From contig NZ_PQMB01000008.1 of the NCBI RefSeq assembly GCF_002918555.1, forward strand, positions 427-64,426: a stretch of DNA of 64,000 bases, written 5' to 3'. The notes beneath the pieces were generated by a model that saw only the letters and a program-made list of their open reading frames with translations, was not told the DNA's origin and ran no database searches. Origin of the DNA: Citrobacter amalonaticus (GTDB lineage: Bacteria > Pseudomonadota > Gammaproteobacteria > Enterobacterales > Enterobacteriaceae). Below, piece after piece: positions 40,159-54,626 of the stretch. Made by a program: the position numbers and the translations under genes. Each line of letters opens with the position of its first letter. Positions within the stretch are counted from its first letter, which is position 1.

Positions 40159-40476
40159 ATGGCTGAATGGAGCGGCGAATATATCAGCCCATACGCTGAG
40201 CACGGTAAGAAGAGTGAGCAAGTAAAGAAAATTACGGTTTCCATTCCTCTGAAGGTGTTAAAAATCCTCACCGATGAACGCACCCGTCGTCAGGTGAACA
40301 ACCTGCGTCACGCCACCAACAGCGAACTGCTGTGCGAAGCGTTTCTGCACGCTTTTACCGGACAACCGTTGCCGAACGATGAGGATCTGCGCAAAGAGCG
40401 CAGTGATGAAATTCCGGAAGCGGCAAAAGAGATCATGCGTGAACTGGGCATCGACCCGGAGACGTGGGAATATTGA
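40159..40476 (+). CDS. metJ: methionine repressor MetJ
   Basis: Ribbon-helix-helix repressor that uses SAM as co-repressor to shut down methionine genes. It has 105 residues from [10 protein letters not shown] (40159); the eight in-frame codons upstream are leader. [15 protein letters not shown] is the DNA-binding strand, and [19 protein letters not shown] is the SAM-contacting helix. It is almost identical to E. coli. Its targets here are metF and metBL, and probably itself. Confidence 0.98.
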   Translation: MAEWSGEYISPYAEHGKKSEQVKKITVSIPLKVLKILTDERTRRQVNNLRHATNSELLCEAFLHAFTGQPLPNDEDLRKERSDEIPEAAKEIMRELGIDPETWEY

Positions 40477-40482
40477 TGCAGA

Positions 40483-40519
40483 AAAGAGCGGCGCAGGTTT
40501 CATGGTCGCTCTTTTTAAC
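40483..40519 (+). terminator. terminator after metJ
   Basis: AAAAGAGCG...CGCTCTTTTT with a 17-nt loop, beginning about 6 bp after the stop codon. Confidence 0.8.
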
Positions 40520-40539
40520 CGTGTAACAAGAACGTTTCA

Positions 40540-40699
40540 TCATAATTCACTGCCTGCTGTGCTGATTACCACTCCTGTTTTTGCCTGGGAGCCACAAATC
40601 AGCAACATCATCTTCCAGATTTCTCGCTCATCCCAAAGTAAAGCCATTCCGTTGGCAACCCATTCTGACTACAGCCTTACCGGCACGGTTGTCATGCGC
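40540..40699 (+). pseudogene. yiiX: yiiX remnant (N-terminal fragment)
   Basis: Between metJ and rpmE, the frame from about 40577 reads VFAWEPQISNIIFQISRSSQ, then SKAIPLATHSDYSLTG and TVVMR. This matches the start of mature E. coli YiiX (a 202-residue YiiX/YebB-family periplasmic hydrolase) as I remember it, and hydrophobic codons before it look like a decayed signal peptide. Similarity stops near 40699, so about three quarters of the gene is gone. The second His of the family motif HSDYSHTG is Leu here, so the fragment is eroding. In E. coli yiiX occupies this same place. Confidence 0.8.
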
Positions 40700-40732
40700 T
40701 ATTTGCCTGTTTCAATACGGGTCTGCAAACAC

Positions 40733-40759
40733 AAAAAAAGCGCCTTTCGGCGCTTTTTT
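40733..40759. terminator. bidirectional terminator after rpmE
   Basis: AAAAAAAGCGCCtttcGGCGCTTTTTT, symmetric, 14 bp beyond the rpmE stop on the minus strand. Confidence 0.92.
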
Positions 40760-40773
40760 CTGGCAGCGGAAAC

Positions 40774-40995
<222 letters not shown>

Positions 40996-41121
40996 TCAGT
41001 TTAAGGCCGCGTCGCTCTTCCAGCCCTAACGCCAGACACCACGCGATGTTAATATTCCCCGTCGCCTTCCACACTGCTGATGCGTTAGCAGCGCGAAATC
41101 CACGGGTAATGGTCAATTTGA

Positions 41122-43446
<2,325 letters not shown>

Positions 43447-43601
43447 ACCTCTCACGATGCGAAGCGGATCGAAAAATTCAATATCCATCACACTTTTCAT
43501 GAAAATTCTGTAACCGCTTCTATTCACTATCTGATAAAAATGTTTCCGATGTGAGTTAAACAAGGATAGTTCTGCGCCGGATCCCAGGGCGAGGAGAGAG
43601 A

Positions 43602-44627
43602 GTGAAACCGAAGAAGCAGGTTACTGCCGCTACAATGAAAGATGTTGCCCTGAAGGCGAAAGTCTCAACGGCAACGGTATCCCGTGCATTAATGAACCCC
43701 GATAAAGTCTCGCAGACCACACGCAACCGGGTAGAGCAGGCGGCGATGGAGGTCGGGTATTTGCCTCAGTCAATGGGACGAAACGTTAAGCGCAACGAGT
43801 CCCTTACAATCCTGGTGATTGTTCCGGATATCTGCGATCCATTCTTTAGTGAAATTATCCGCGGCATTGAAGTCACTGCGGCGGAGCATGGTTATCTGGT
43901 GCTGATAGGCGATTGCGCTCATCAGAACCAGCAGGAAAAAACATTCCTCAACCTGATCATCACCAAACAAATTGATGGCATGGTACTGCTGAGTTCGCGT
44001 TTGCCATTTGACGCCAGCGTGGAAGAACAACGCAATCTGCCGCCGATGGTGATGTCCAACGAGTTTGCCCCGGAACTTGAGCTGCCGACCGTGCATATTG
44101 ATAATCTCACGGCCGCATTTAATGCGATGAATTACCTGCTCGATCTCGGCCATAAGCGCATCGGTTGTATTGCGGGTCCCGAAGATATGCCGCTTTGCCA
44201 CTATCGGCTACAAGGATATGTCCAGGCGCTGCGCCGCAGCGGTATTACGGTTGACCCGCACTATATCGCCCGGGGGGACTTCACTTACGAAGCCGGTGGC
44301 AACGCGTTGCAACAGTTGCTCGAGCAGCCTCAGCCCCCTACCGCCATTTTCTGCCATAGCGATGTCATGGCGCTTGGTGCGCTTTCTTATGCCAAACGTC
44401 AGGGTCTGAAGGTGCCTGATGATTTGTCCATCGTTGGCTTCGACAATATTGCATTAGCGGAATTTTGCGATCCGCCGCTGACAACCATTGCGCAACCGCG
44501 CTTCGAAATTGGTCGCGAATCTATGTTGTTATTGCTCGATCAGATGCACGGACAAAACGTCAACAGCGGCTCGCGTTTAATGGATTGCGAGCTTATCATT
44601 CGGGGTTCAACACGCGCATTGACCTAA
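43602..44627 (+). CDS. cytR: LacI-family nucleoside-catabolism repressor CytR
   Basis: Repressor of nucleoside uptake and catabolism genes that works together with CRP and is induced by cytidine. It has 341 residues, as in E. coli, with a GTG start after GGAGAG. The helix-turn-helix is MKDVALKAKVSTATVSRALM, followed by the periplasmic-binding-like domain (ILVIVPDICDPFFSEIIRGIE). In E. coli its targets are elsewhere (deo, udp, cdd, nupC). Confidence 0.97.
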   Translation: MKPKKQVTAATMKDVALKAKVSTATVSRALMNPDKVSQTTRNRVEQAAMEVGYLPQSMGRNVKRNESLTILVIVPDICDPFFSEIIRGIEVTAAEHGYLVLIGDCAHQNQQEKTFLNLIITKQIDGMVLLSSRLPFDASVEEQRNLPPMVMSNEFAPELELPTVHIDNLTAAFNAMNYLLDLGHKRIGCIAGPEDMPLCHYRLQGYVQALRRSGITVDPHYIARGDFTYEAGGNALQQLLEQPQPPTAIFCHSDVMALGALSYAKRQGLKVPDDLSIVGFDNIALAEFCDPPLTTIAQPRFEIGRESMLLLLDQMHGQNVNSGSRLMDCELIIRGSTRALT

Positions 44628-44719
44628 AGTAAACTGCTTTAGGTCTCCCGATCTGGTCAAAGGCCCGCCGCTTAAGTAACATGGCGGGCTGACGAACGAA
44701 TAAATACAGCGAAACGATA

Positions 44720-45682
44720 GTGGCACAACGAGATTATGTACGTCGCGGCCAACCGGCACCTTCGCGGCGCAAAAAGAGCACCTCACGGAAAAAGCAACGC
44801 AACATGCCTGCGGTATCACCCGCCATGGTCGCCATTGCCGCCGCCGTCCTTGTGGCCTTTATCGGTGGTCTGTACTTCATTACGCATCACAAGAAGGAAG
44901 AGTCCGAAACGCTACAGGGCCAGAAAGTCACTGGAAACGGACTCCCGCCAAAACCGGAAGAGCGCTGGCGCTATATTAAAGAGCTGGAGAGTCGCCAGCC
45001 GGGCGTGCGTGCGCCAACGGAACCCTCTGCTGGCGGTGAGGTGATGAATCCGGATCAGCTGACCAACGAACAACGTCAGCTGCTTGCACAAATGCAGGCA
45101 GACATGCGCCAGCAGCCTACGCAACTTAACGAAGTGCCGTGGAACGAGCAGACGGCTGAGCAGCGTCAGCAAACGCTGCAACGCCAGGCGCAACAGCGCC
45201 AGGTTCAGCAACAGCAGCAGCAGCAGCAGTGGAACACTGCTCCACCACCACAGCAGCAGACGCGAACTGCACAAACGGCACCGGTACAGCAACAGCCGCG
45301 CCAGACGCAGCAGCCGAAGCCGACCGCTCAGCAGCCTTATCAGGATCTGCTACAGACGCCTGCGCACACCACCGCCTCCCAGCCCAAAACGCAGCAGGCC
45401 GCGCCGATTACCCGCACGCCAGAAGCGCCAAAACAGACGGCAGAGAAGAAAGATGAACGCCGCTGGATGGTGCAGTGCGGCTCCTTTAAAGGTGCCGAGC
45501 AGGCGGAAACCGTGCGTGCGCAATTGGCTTTCGAAGGTTTTGACTCCAAAATCACCACCAACAATGGCTGGAATCGCGTGGTCATCGGCCCGCTGAAAGG
45601 CAAGGAAAATGCCGACAGCACGCTCAACCGTCTGAAGATGGCGGGTCACACAAACTGTATTCGGCTCGCCTCCGGGGGTTGA
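44720..45682 (+). CDS. ftsN: essential cell division protein FtsN
   Basis: Bitopic inner membrane protein that triggers septal peptidoglycan synthesis. It has 320 residues (319 in E. coli) and a GTG start. It has a basic cytoplasmic N-terminus (RRKKSTSRKKQ), one membrane helix at about 33-54, and the essential periplasmic segment near WRYIKELESRQPG. A Gln/Pro-rich linker follows with an uninterrupted Gln run from CAG codons (45205-45230). The C-terminal SPOR domain (RRWMVQCGSFKGAEQAE...) binds denuded septal glycan. Linker sequence differs from E. coli while both ends are conserved. Confidence 0.97.
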   Translation: MAQRDYVRRGQPAPSRRKKSTSRKKQRNMPAVSPAMVAIAAAVLVAFIGGLYFITHHKKEESETLQGQKVTGNGLPPKPEERWRYIKELESRQPGVRAPTEPSAGGEVMNPDQLTNEQRQLLAQMQADMRQQPTQLNEVPWNEQTAEQRQQTLQRQAQQRQVQQQQQQQQWNTAPPPQQQTRTAQTAPVQQQPRQTQQPKPTAQQPYQDLLQTPAHTTASQPKTQQAAPITRTPEAPKQTAEKKDERRWMVQCGSFKGAEQAETVRAQLAFEGFDSKITTNNGWNRVVIGPLKGKENADSTLNRLKMAGHTNCIRLASGG

Positions 45683-45714
45683 AACCCCTAAAATCCTCCC
45701 CATCTATAGACAAA

Positions 45715-45829
45715 ATCATTCAAGATGCATCAAAGCGGCAAGCGAGTGAATCCCCAGGAGCAAAGATAACGCTGTGACTGGGGTGCACGAGCGCAGCTAA
45801 CACAGAGGCCGTTTGAAGGATGATGTGTA
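45715..45829. repeat. ERIC-type element between ftsN and hslV
   Basis: It reads CAAGATGCATCAAAGCGGCAAGCGAGTGAATCCCCAGGAGC, then GTGACTGGGGTGCACGAGCGC and CTAACACAGAGGCCGTTTGAAGGAT (given in pieces). Its core carries the ERIC primer-site sequences almost intact. Confidence 0.85.
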
Positions 45830-45841
45830 ACTTGCATTATG

Positions 45842-45862
45842 CCCCGAACAACCGTGCGGGGA
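45842..45862 (+). promoter_or_regulatory. stem-loop in the hslVU 5' leader
   Basis: CCCCG-aacaaccgtg-CGGGG, about 35 bp before the hslV GTG. A stem-loop at this place in E. coli raises hslVU mRNA stability. The heat-shock promoter itself could not be pinned by eye. Confidence 0.6.
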
Positions 45863-45896
45863 TTGTATTCTGCATTTGTAACCAAGGGGTCTGCTC

Positions 45897-46427
45897 GTGA
45901 CAACAATAGTAAGCGTACGCCGTAACGGTCATGTGGTCATCGCCGGTGATGGTCAGGCCACACTGGGTAATACCGTCATGAAGGGCAACGTGAAAAAAGT
46001 TCGCCGTCTGTACAACGACAAAGTGATCGCTGGCTTTGCGGGCGGTACTGCGGACGCCTTCACGCTGTTCGAACTGTTTGAACGTAAACTGGAAATGCAC
46101 CAGGGTCATCTGGTCAAAGCCGCCGTTGAGCTGGCGAAAGACTGGCGTACCGATCGCATGTTGCGCAAACTCGAAGCGCTGCTGGCAGTCGCGGATGAAA
46201 CCGCCTCACTGATCATCACCGGGAACGGTGACGTCGTACAGCCAGAAAACGACCTGATCGCTATCGGCTCCGGCGGGCCGTACGCCCAGGCCGCCGCTCG
46301 CGCATTGCTGGAAAACACCGAGCTTGGCGCGCGCGAAATTGCTGAAAAAGCGTTGGATATCGCAGGTGACATCTGCATCTATACCAACCATTTCCATACC
46401 ATTGAAGAATTACCGTCTAAGGCGTAA
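45897..46427 (+). CDS. hslV: HslV peptidase subunit of the HslUV protease
   Basis: Proteasome-beta-like threonine peptidase, 176 residues, forming double hexamers that degrade SulA and misfolded proteins together with HslU. The start is GTG. After Met removal the nucleophile is the first Thr ([19 protein letters not shown]), with the active-site Lys in NVKKVRRLY. It lies 9 bp before hslU in an operon expected to be heat-shock controlled. Confidence 0.98.
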   Translation: MTTIVSVRRNGHVVIAGDGQATLGNTVMKGNVKKVRRLYNDKVIAGFAGGTADAFTLFELFERKLEMHQGHLVKAAVELAKDWRTDRMLRKLEALLAVADETASLIITGNGDVVQPENDLIAIGSGGPYAQAAARALLENTELGAREIAEKALDIAGDICIYTNHFHTIEELPSKA

Positions 46428-46436
46428 GGATCTCCC

Positions 46437-47768
46437 ATGTCTGAAATGACCCCACGCGAAATAGTCAGCGAACTGAACAAACACATCATCGGTCAGGACG
46501 CGGCTAAACGCTCCGTCGCAATCGCCTTACGTAACCGCTGGCGCCGTATGCAACTTGATGAAGAGCTTCGTCACGAAGTTACGCCGAAAAACATTCTGAT
46601 GATCGGCCCCACCGGTGTCGGTAAAACCGAGATCGCCCGTCGTCTGGCGAAGCTGGCCAACGCGCCGTTTATCAAAGTTGAAGCAACCAAATTCACCGAA
46701 GTGGGCTATGTCGGTAAAGAAGTGGATTCTATCATCCGCGATCTGACCGATTCGGCGATCAAAATGATACGCGTCCAGTCCATCGAGAAAAATCGCTACC
46801 GTGCGGAAGAGATGGCTGAAGAGCGCATCCTCGACGTGCTGATCCCTCCGGCGAAAAACAACTGGGGCCAGACTGAACAGCAGTCTGAACCTTCTGCTGC
46901 GCGTCAGGCATTCCGCAAAAAACTGCGTGAAGGACAGCTGGACGATAAAGAGATTGAGATTGATCTCGCAGCCGCACCGATGGGCGTTGAAATCATGGCG
47001 CCTCCGGGAATGGAAGAGATGACCAGCCAGCTGCAGTCCATGTTCCAGAACCTGGGCGGTCAGAAACAGAAGCCGCGTAAGCTGAAAATCAAAGATGCGA
47101 TGAAGCTGCTGGTTGAAGAAGAAGCGGCAAAACTGGTAAACCCGGAAGAGCTGAAACAGGACGCTATCGACGCGGTTGAGCAGCACGGGATTGTGTTTAT
47201 CGATGAGATCGACAAAATCTGTAAGCGCGGTGAATCTTCCGGCCCGGATGTTTCCCGCGAAGGGGTACAGCGTGACCTGCTGCCGCTGGTTGAAGGCTGC
47301 ACCGTTTCAACCAAGCACGGCATGGTGAAAACCGATCACATCCTGTTTATCGCTTCTGGCGCATTCCAGGTGGCAAAACCGTCTGATCTGATCCCGGAAC
47401 TTCAGGGTCGTCTGCCGATTCGCGTGGAGCTGCAGGCGCTGACCACCAGTGACTTCGAGCGCATCCTGACTGAGCCGAACGCGTCGGTCACCGTACAATA
47501 CAAAGCGTTGATGGCGACTGAAGGCGTGAATATCGAGTTCACCGAATCGGGCATTAAGCGTATTGCTGAAGCGGCGTGGCAGGTTAACGAGACAACCGAA
47601 AACATCGGCGCCCGTCGTTTGCACACCGTACTGGAACGTCTGATGGAAGATATTTCCTACGACGCGAGCGATTTGAATGGTCAAAGCATAACAATTGATG
47701 CTGATTATGTGAGCAAACATCTGGATGCGTTGGTCGCAGATGAAGATCTGAGCCGTTTTATCCTATAA
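46437..47768 (+). CDS. hslU: HslU ATPase subunit of the HslUV protease
   Basis: AAA+ unfoldase, 443 residues as in E. coli. Walker A is [15 protein letters not shown] and Walker B is [10 protein letters not shown]. The inserted I-domain (about 110-240, rich in charged and Gln residues) recognises substrates. The pore motif GYVG is in [10 protein letters not shown], and the C-terminal DLSRFIL is the tail that activates HslV. A terminator follows. Confidence 0.98.
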   Translation: MSEMTPREIVSELNKHIIGQDAAKRSVAIALRNRWRRMQLDEELRHEVTPKNILMIGPTGVGKTEIARRLAKLANAPFIKVEATKFTEVGYVGKEVDSIIRDLTDSAIKMIRVQSIEKNRYRAEEMAEERILDVLIPPAKNNWGQTEQQSEPSAARQAFRKKLREGQLDDKEIEIDLAAAPMGVEIMAPPGMEEMTSQLQSMFQNLGGQKQKPRKLKIKDAMKLLVEEEAAKLVNPEELKQDAIDAVEQHGIVFIDEIDKICKRGESSGPDVSREGVQRDLLPLVEGCTVSTKHGMVKTDHILFIASGAFQVAKPSDLIPELQGRLPIRVELQALTTSDFERILTEPNASVTVQYKALMATEGVNIEFTESGIKRIAEAAWQVNETTENIGARRLHTVLERLMEDISYDASDLNGQSITIDADYVSKHLDALVADEDLSRFIL

Positions 47769-47799
47769 TCGCGTTCAATGCATTTTCATCATTGTTGAT

Positions 47800-47822
47800 G
47801 GGGCTGAAAAGCCCCATTTTTA
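47800..47822 (+). terminator. terminator after hslU
   Basis: GGGGCTgaaaAGCCCC followed by ATTTTTAT, just before menA. Confidence 0.88.
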
Positions 47823-47834
47823 TTGGCGCTAAAT

Positions 47835-48764
47835 ATGACTGAACAACAACAAATTAGCCGCTCACAGGCCTGGCTGGAAAGTTTACGACCCAAGACCCTA
47901 CCGCTCGCCTTCGCGGCGATCATCGTCGGTACGGCTCTGGCATGGTGGCAGGGATATTTTGATCCCCTCGTCGCCCTGCTGGCATTAATTACCGCAGGAC
48001 TGCTGCAGATCCTGTCAAACCTCGCCAACGATTATGGCGATGCCGTCAAAGGCAGCGATAAACCTGACCGTATCGGGCCGCTGCGCGGGATGCAGAAAGG
48101 GGTCATCACTCAATCGGAGATGAAGCGAGCGCTGATTATCACCGTGGTGCTCATCTGTCTGTCCGGTCTGGCGCTGGTTGCCGTTGCGTGTCATACGCTG
48201 GCGGACTTTGTTGGTTTCCTGGTGCTTGGGGGCCTGTCAATCATCGCCGCCATCACCTACACCGTCGGTAATCGCCCTTACGGTTACATCGGCCTGGGCG
48301 ATATCTCCGTGCTGGTATTCTTCGGCTGGCTCAGCGTGATGGGCAGCTGGTATCTGCAGGCGCATACGCTGATTCCGGCGCTGATCCTCCCGGCAACCGC
48401 CTGCGGCTTGCTGGCCACCGCCGTGCTCAACATTAATAACCTGCGCGATATCAACAGCGACCGGGAAAACGGCAAAAACACATTGGTGGTGCGCTTAGGC
48501 GCGGTGAACGCGCGTCGTTATCATGCCTGCCTGTTGATGGGCACGCTGGTCTGCCTGGCTCTGTTTAATCTTATCTCGCTGCAAAGTTTGTGGGGCTGGC
48601 TGTTCATTCTGGCCGCACCGTTATTGATTAAACAGGCGCGCTATGTGATGCGCGAAATGGATCCGACGGCGATGCGCCCGATGCTGGAACGTACCGTAAA
48701 AGCAGCGTTACTGACTAACCTTCTGTTTGTTTTCGGGATTTTCTTAAGTCAGTCGGCTGTTTAA
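47835..48764 (+). CDS. menA: 1,4-dihydroxy-2-naphthoate octaprenyltransferase
   Basis: Inner membrane UbiA-family enzyme that prenylates DHNA to demethylmenaquinone, needed for anaerobic respiration. It has 309 residues from the ATG at 47835 (MTEQQQISRS). The Asp-rich motifs NLANDYGDAVKGSDKPDR and NINNLRDINSDRENGK bind the prenyl diphosphate through magnesium. There are about eight or nine membrane helices. It lies downstream of hslVU, with partial read-through possible. Confidence 0.97.
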   Translation: MTEQQQISRSQAWLESLRPKTLPLAFAAIIVGTALAWWQGYFDPLVALLALITAGLLQILSNLANDYGDAVKGSDKPDRIGPLRGMQKGVITQSEMKRALIITVVLICLSGLALVAVACHTLADFVGFLVLGGLSIIAAITYTVGNRPYGYIGLGDISVLVFFGWLSVMGSWYLQAHTLIPALILPATACGLLATAVLNINNLRDINSDRENGKNTLVVRLGAVNARRYHACLLMGTLVCLALFNLISLQSLWGWLFILAAPLLIKQARYVMREMDPTAMRPMLERTVKAALLTNLLFVFGIFLSQSAV

Positions 48765-48856
48765 CTGACAAATATCAATTAACAACTGATGATTTTGCCA
48801 ACAGTACACTTAGCGCGATATACTAAAAATTCTCGCAGCAACTGAACGTTAAGCCT

Positions 48857-49342
48857 ATGAAATATGATACTTCCGAGCTTTGTGACATCTATCAAGAAGA
48901 TGTCAACGTCGTGGAACCGCTGTTCTCTAACTTTGGAGGACGGTCGTCATTTGGCGGACAAATCATCACGGTGAAATGTTTCGAGGACAACGGGTTGCTG
49001 TACGATCTGCTCGAACAAAATGGCCGTGGCCGTATTCTGCTGGTTGATGGCGGCGGTTCTGTCCGTCGTGCGCTGGTTGACGCCGAACTGGCGCGTCTGG
49101 CGGTACAGAATGAATGGGAAGGGCTGGTCATCTACGGCGCGGTGCGCCAGGTGGATGATTTAGAAGAGCTGGATATCGGCATTCAGGCGATTGCCGCGAT
49201 TCCGGTGGGTGCCGCAGGTGAAGGGATTGGGGAAAGCGATGTCCGCGTTAATTTCGGCGGCGTGACGTTCTTCTCCGGCGACCATTTGTACGCCGACAAT
49301 ACCGGCATCATCCTCTCCGAAGACCCGCTTGATATCGAGTGA
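48857..49342 (+). CDS. rraA: ribonuclease E activity regulator RraA
   Basis: Trimeric protein, 161 residues, that binds the RNase E C-terminal region and the helicase RhlB, lowering mRNA decay. The sequence is nearly identical to E. coli; the fold belongs to the MenG-like/aldolase family ([19 protein letters not shown]), which explains its old name MenG. It is not a methyltransferase. A terminator follows. Confidence 0.97.
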   Translation: MKYDTSELCDIYQEDVNVVEPLFSNFGGRSSFGGQIITVKCFEDNGLLYDLLEQNGRGRILLVDGGGSVRRALVDAELARLAVQNEWEGLVIYGAVRQVDDLEELDIGIQAIAAIPVGAAGEGIGESDVRVNFGGVTFFSGDHLYADNTGIILSEDPLDIE

Positions 49343-49356
49343 TTAAATCGAGCGAT

Positions 49357-49386
49357 CAAAAAGGCACCGTAAGGTGCCTTTTTTAT
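49357..49386 (+). terminator. terminator after rraA
   Basis: AAAAAGGCACCgtaaGGTGCCTTTTTTA, symmetric, about 15 bp after the stop codon. Confidence 0.92.
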
Positions 49387-49429
49387 GGGTTTCGCATTAC
49401 CGATCCCCAGGAAATTTGCGCTCTGAATC

Positions 49430-49548
49430 CTCTAAATATTTCGCGTTAGGGTAAGGCGGCAAGCAAATGAATCCCCAGGAGCGTAGTAAACTACGTGACT
49501 GGGGGGAATATGCGCAGCCAACGCCACCATAACGTGAAAGATGACGAG
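49430..49548. repeat. ERIC-type element between rraA and zapB
   Basis: It reads AAGGCGGCAAGCAAATGAATCCCCAGGAGC, then AAACTACGTGACTGGGGGGAA and GCGCAGCCAACGCC (in pieces). The core palindrome is intact and it ends at the zapB stop codon. Confidence 0.85.
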
Positions 49549-49550
49549 GA

Positions 49551-52570
<3,020 letters not shown>

Positions 52571-52574
52571 TGCT

Positions 52575-52614
52575 GACGTGCCGGATGGCGGCTTCGCCTT
52601 GTCCGGCCTGCGGC
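52575..52614. repeat. REP unit between glpK and glpX
   Basis: GTGCCGGATGGCGGCTTCGCCTTGTCCGGCC inside the glpFKX operon, followed by a short G/C-rich hairpin (GTGTGCGGGGacaaCCCCGCACAC, 52626-52649). Confidence 0.85.
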
Positions 52615-52716
52615 TACTGTCACACGTGTGCGGGGACAACCCCGCACACACATCAATAATCTTGCCCCCTCCCCTGTGCTACACTTCGCGCCATTCCTTT
52701 CTGCTACGAGTTTGCT

Positions 52717-53727
52717 ATGAGACGAGAACTTGCCATCGAATTTTCCCGCGTAACCGAAGCGGCGGCGCTGGCTGGCTACAAATGGTTGGGACGCGGCGAT
52801 AAAAACACCGCTGACGGCGCGGCGGTGAACGCTATGCGCATTATGCTTAATCAGGTCAATATTGACGGTACCATCGTGATCGGTGAAGGCGAGATCGACG
52901 AAGCACCGATGCTGTACATCGGTGAGAAAGTTGGCACCGGTCGCGGCGACGCGGTGGATATCGCGGTTGATCCCATCGAAGGTACACGCATGACGGCGAT
53001 GGGTCAGGCCAACGCGCTGGCGGTGCTGGCCGTCGGCGATAAAGGCTGCTTTCTGAACGCGCCGGACATGTATATGGAAAAGCTGATTGTCGGTCCTGCC
53101 GCTAAAGGTTCTGTCGATCTCAATCTCCCGCTGGCTGACAACTTACGTAACATCGCTACGGCGCTCGGTAAGCCGCTGGACGAACTGACCGTCACTATTC
53201 TGGCAAAACCACGTCATGATGACGTTATCGCAGAAATGGCGAAACTGGGCGTGCGCGTTTTCGCTATTCCGGATGGCGACGTGGCGGCGTCTATTCTGAC
53301 CTGTATGCCGGACAGTGAAGTGGATGTGCTGTACGGGATTGGCGGAGCGCCGGAAGGCGTCGTCTCCGCTGCGGTTATTCGCGCACTGGATGGCGACATG
53401 CAGGGACGTCTGCTGGCGCGCCATGATGTGAAAGGTGACAGCGAAGAGAATCGTCGCATTGGCGAACAAGAACTGGCACGCTGTAAAGCAATGGGCATTG
53501 AAGCGGGTAAAGCGCTGCGTCTGGACGAAATGGCGCGTAGCGATAACGTCATCTTCTCCGCCACCGGCATTACCAAAGGGGATCTGCTGGACGGGATTAG
53601 CCGGAAAGGCAACATTGCAACCACCGAAACGCTGTTGATTCGTGGAAAATCACGCACCATCCGTCGTATTCAGTCGATTCACTACCTCGATCGCAAAGAC
53701 CCGGACGTGCAGACGCACATTCTTTAA
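52717..53727 (+). CDS. glpX: class II fructose-1,6-bisphosphatase GlpX
   Basis: Manganese-dependent phosphatase for gluconeogenesis from glycerol, 336 residues as in E. coli. The lithium-sensitive phosphatase signature VDPIEGTRMTAMG and the metal-site GEGEIDEAP are visible, as is YGIGGAPEGVVSAA. It is the third gene of glpFKX, 146 bp after glpK. Confidence 0.98.
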   Translation: MRRELAIEFSRVTEAAALAGYKWLGRGDKNTADGAAVNAMRIMLNQVNIDGTIVIGEGEIDEAPMLYIGEKVGTGRGDAVDIAVDPIEGTRMTAMGQANALAVLAVGDKGCFLNAPDMYMEKLIVGPAAKGSVDLNLPLADNLRNIATALGKPLDELTVTILAKPRHDDVIAEMAKLGVRVFAIPDGDVAASILTCMPDSEVDVLYGIGGAPEGVVSAAVIRALDGDMQGRLLARHDVKGDSEENRRIGEQELARCKAMGIEAGKALRLDEMARSDNVIFSATGITKGDLLDGISRKGNIATTETLLIRGKSRTIRRIQSIHYLDRKDPDVQTHIL

Positions 53728-53743
53728 TTGATTTGATCAAGAG

Positions 53744-53775
53744 AGCTTTCCAGTCCTTCAGGGCTGGAAATCTTT
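53744..53775 (+). terminator. terminator-like hairpin after glpX
   Basis: CTTTCCAGtccttcagggCTGGAAA followed by TCTTT. The T-run is short, so termination may be partial. Confidence 0.6.
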
Positions 53776-53823
53776 CCGCCAACAAACGAAGATAAGGAAA
53801 TCAGACAAGAACAGGAGAAAACC

Positions 53824-54570
53824 ATGGCAGATTGGGTAACAGGCAAAGTCACGAAGGTACAGAACTGGACCGATGCCTTGTTTAGTCTGACCGTTCACGC
53901 TCCCGTTCTCCCCTTCACTGCGGGTCAGTTCACCAAGCTCGGCCTTGAGCTCGAAGGTGAGCGCGTCCAGCGCGCCTACTCTTATGTGAATGCCCCTGAC
54001 AATCCCGATCTGGAGTTTTACCTGGTTACCGTTCCCGACGGCAAGCTGAGTCCGCGTCTGGCGGCGCTAAAGCCCGGCGACGAGGTTCAGGTAGTCAGCG
54101 AAGCTGCTGGTTTCTTTGTGCTGGATGAAGTTCCTGACTGCGACACACTGTGGATGCTGGCTACGGGGACAGCCATCGGCCCGTATCTGTCAATTCTTCA
54201 GCTCGGCAAAGATTTAGATCGCTTCAAAAACCTGGTGCTGGTTCACGCTGCCCGCTATGCCGCGGATTTGAGCTATCTGCCGCTGATGCTGGAACTCGAA
54301 AAACGCTACGAAGGCAAACTGCGAATTCAGACGGTGGTCAGCCGTGAAACGTCCGCCGGTTCACTGACCGGTCGCGTACCGGCGCTGATTGAGAGTGGCG
54401 AACTGGAAAAAGCGGTTGGGCTGCCGATGGATAAAGAGACCAGCCATGTCATGCTGTGCGGGAACCCGCAGATGGTACGCGACACCCAGCAACTGCTGAA
54501 AGAGACCCGGCAGATGACCAAACATTTGCGTCGTCGACCGGGTCATATGACGGCAGAACATTACTGGTGA
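53824..54570 (+). CDS. fpr: ferredoxin/flavodoxin-NADP+ reductase
   Basis: FAD enzyme that passes electrons from NADPH to flavodoxin and ferredoxin, serving radical SAM and other reductive activations and the superoxide response. It has 248 residues, as in E. coli. The FAD motif is RAYSYVNAP, the NADP motif GTAIGPYLSILQ, and the C-terminus ends EHYW as in bacterial subclass I enzymes. yiiS and uspD, which follow it in E. coli, are absent. Confidence 0.98.
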   Translation: MADWVTGKVTKVQNWTDALFSLTVHAPVLPFTAGQFTKLGLELEGERVQRAYSYVNAPDNPDLEFYLVTVPDGKLSPRLAALKPGDEVQVVSEAAGFFVLDEVPDCDTLWMLATGTAIGPYLSILQLGKDLDRFKNLVLVHAARYAADLSYLPLMLELEKRYEGKLRIQTVVSRETSAGSLTGRVPALIESGELEKAVGLPMDKETSHVMLCGNPQMVRDTQQLLKETRQMTKHLRRRPGHMTAEHYW

Positions 54571-54589
54571 TGATTTTGCCTGGCGTATC

Positions 54590-54622
54590 TTTTGCCGGAT
54601 GGCAGTTTCGCCATCCGGCATG
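54590..54622. repeat. REP unit between fpr and yiiR
   Basis: TTGCCGGATGGCagtttcGCCATCCGGCA, a perfect compact palindromic unit between convergent genes. Confidence 0.9.
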
Positions 54623-54626
54623 ATAT

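Noticed and set aside
45830-45850. Heat-shock promoter reading of CTTGCATTATGCCCCGAAC before hslV
   Set aside because: The CTTG and CCCC parts are only about 6 bp apart, far less than the 13-14 bp sigma-32 spacing. The C-run belongs to a stem-loop.
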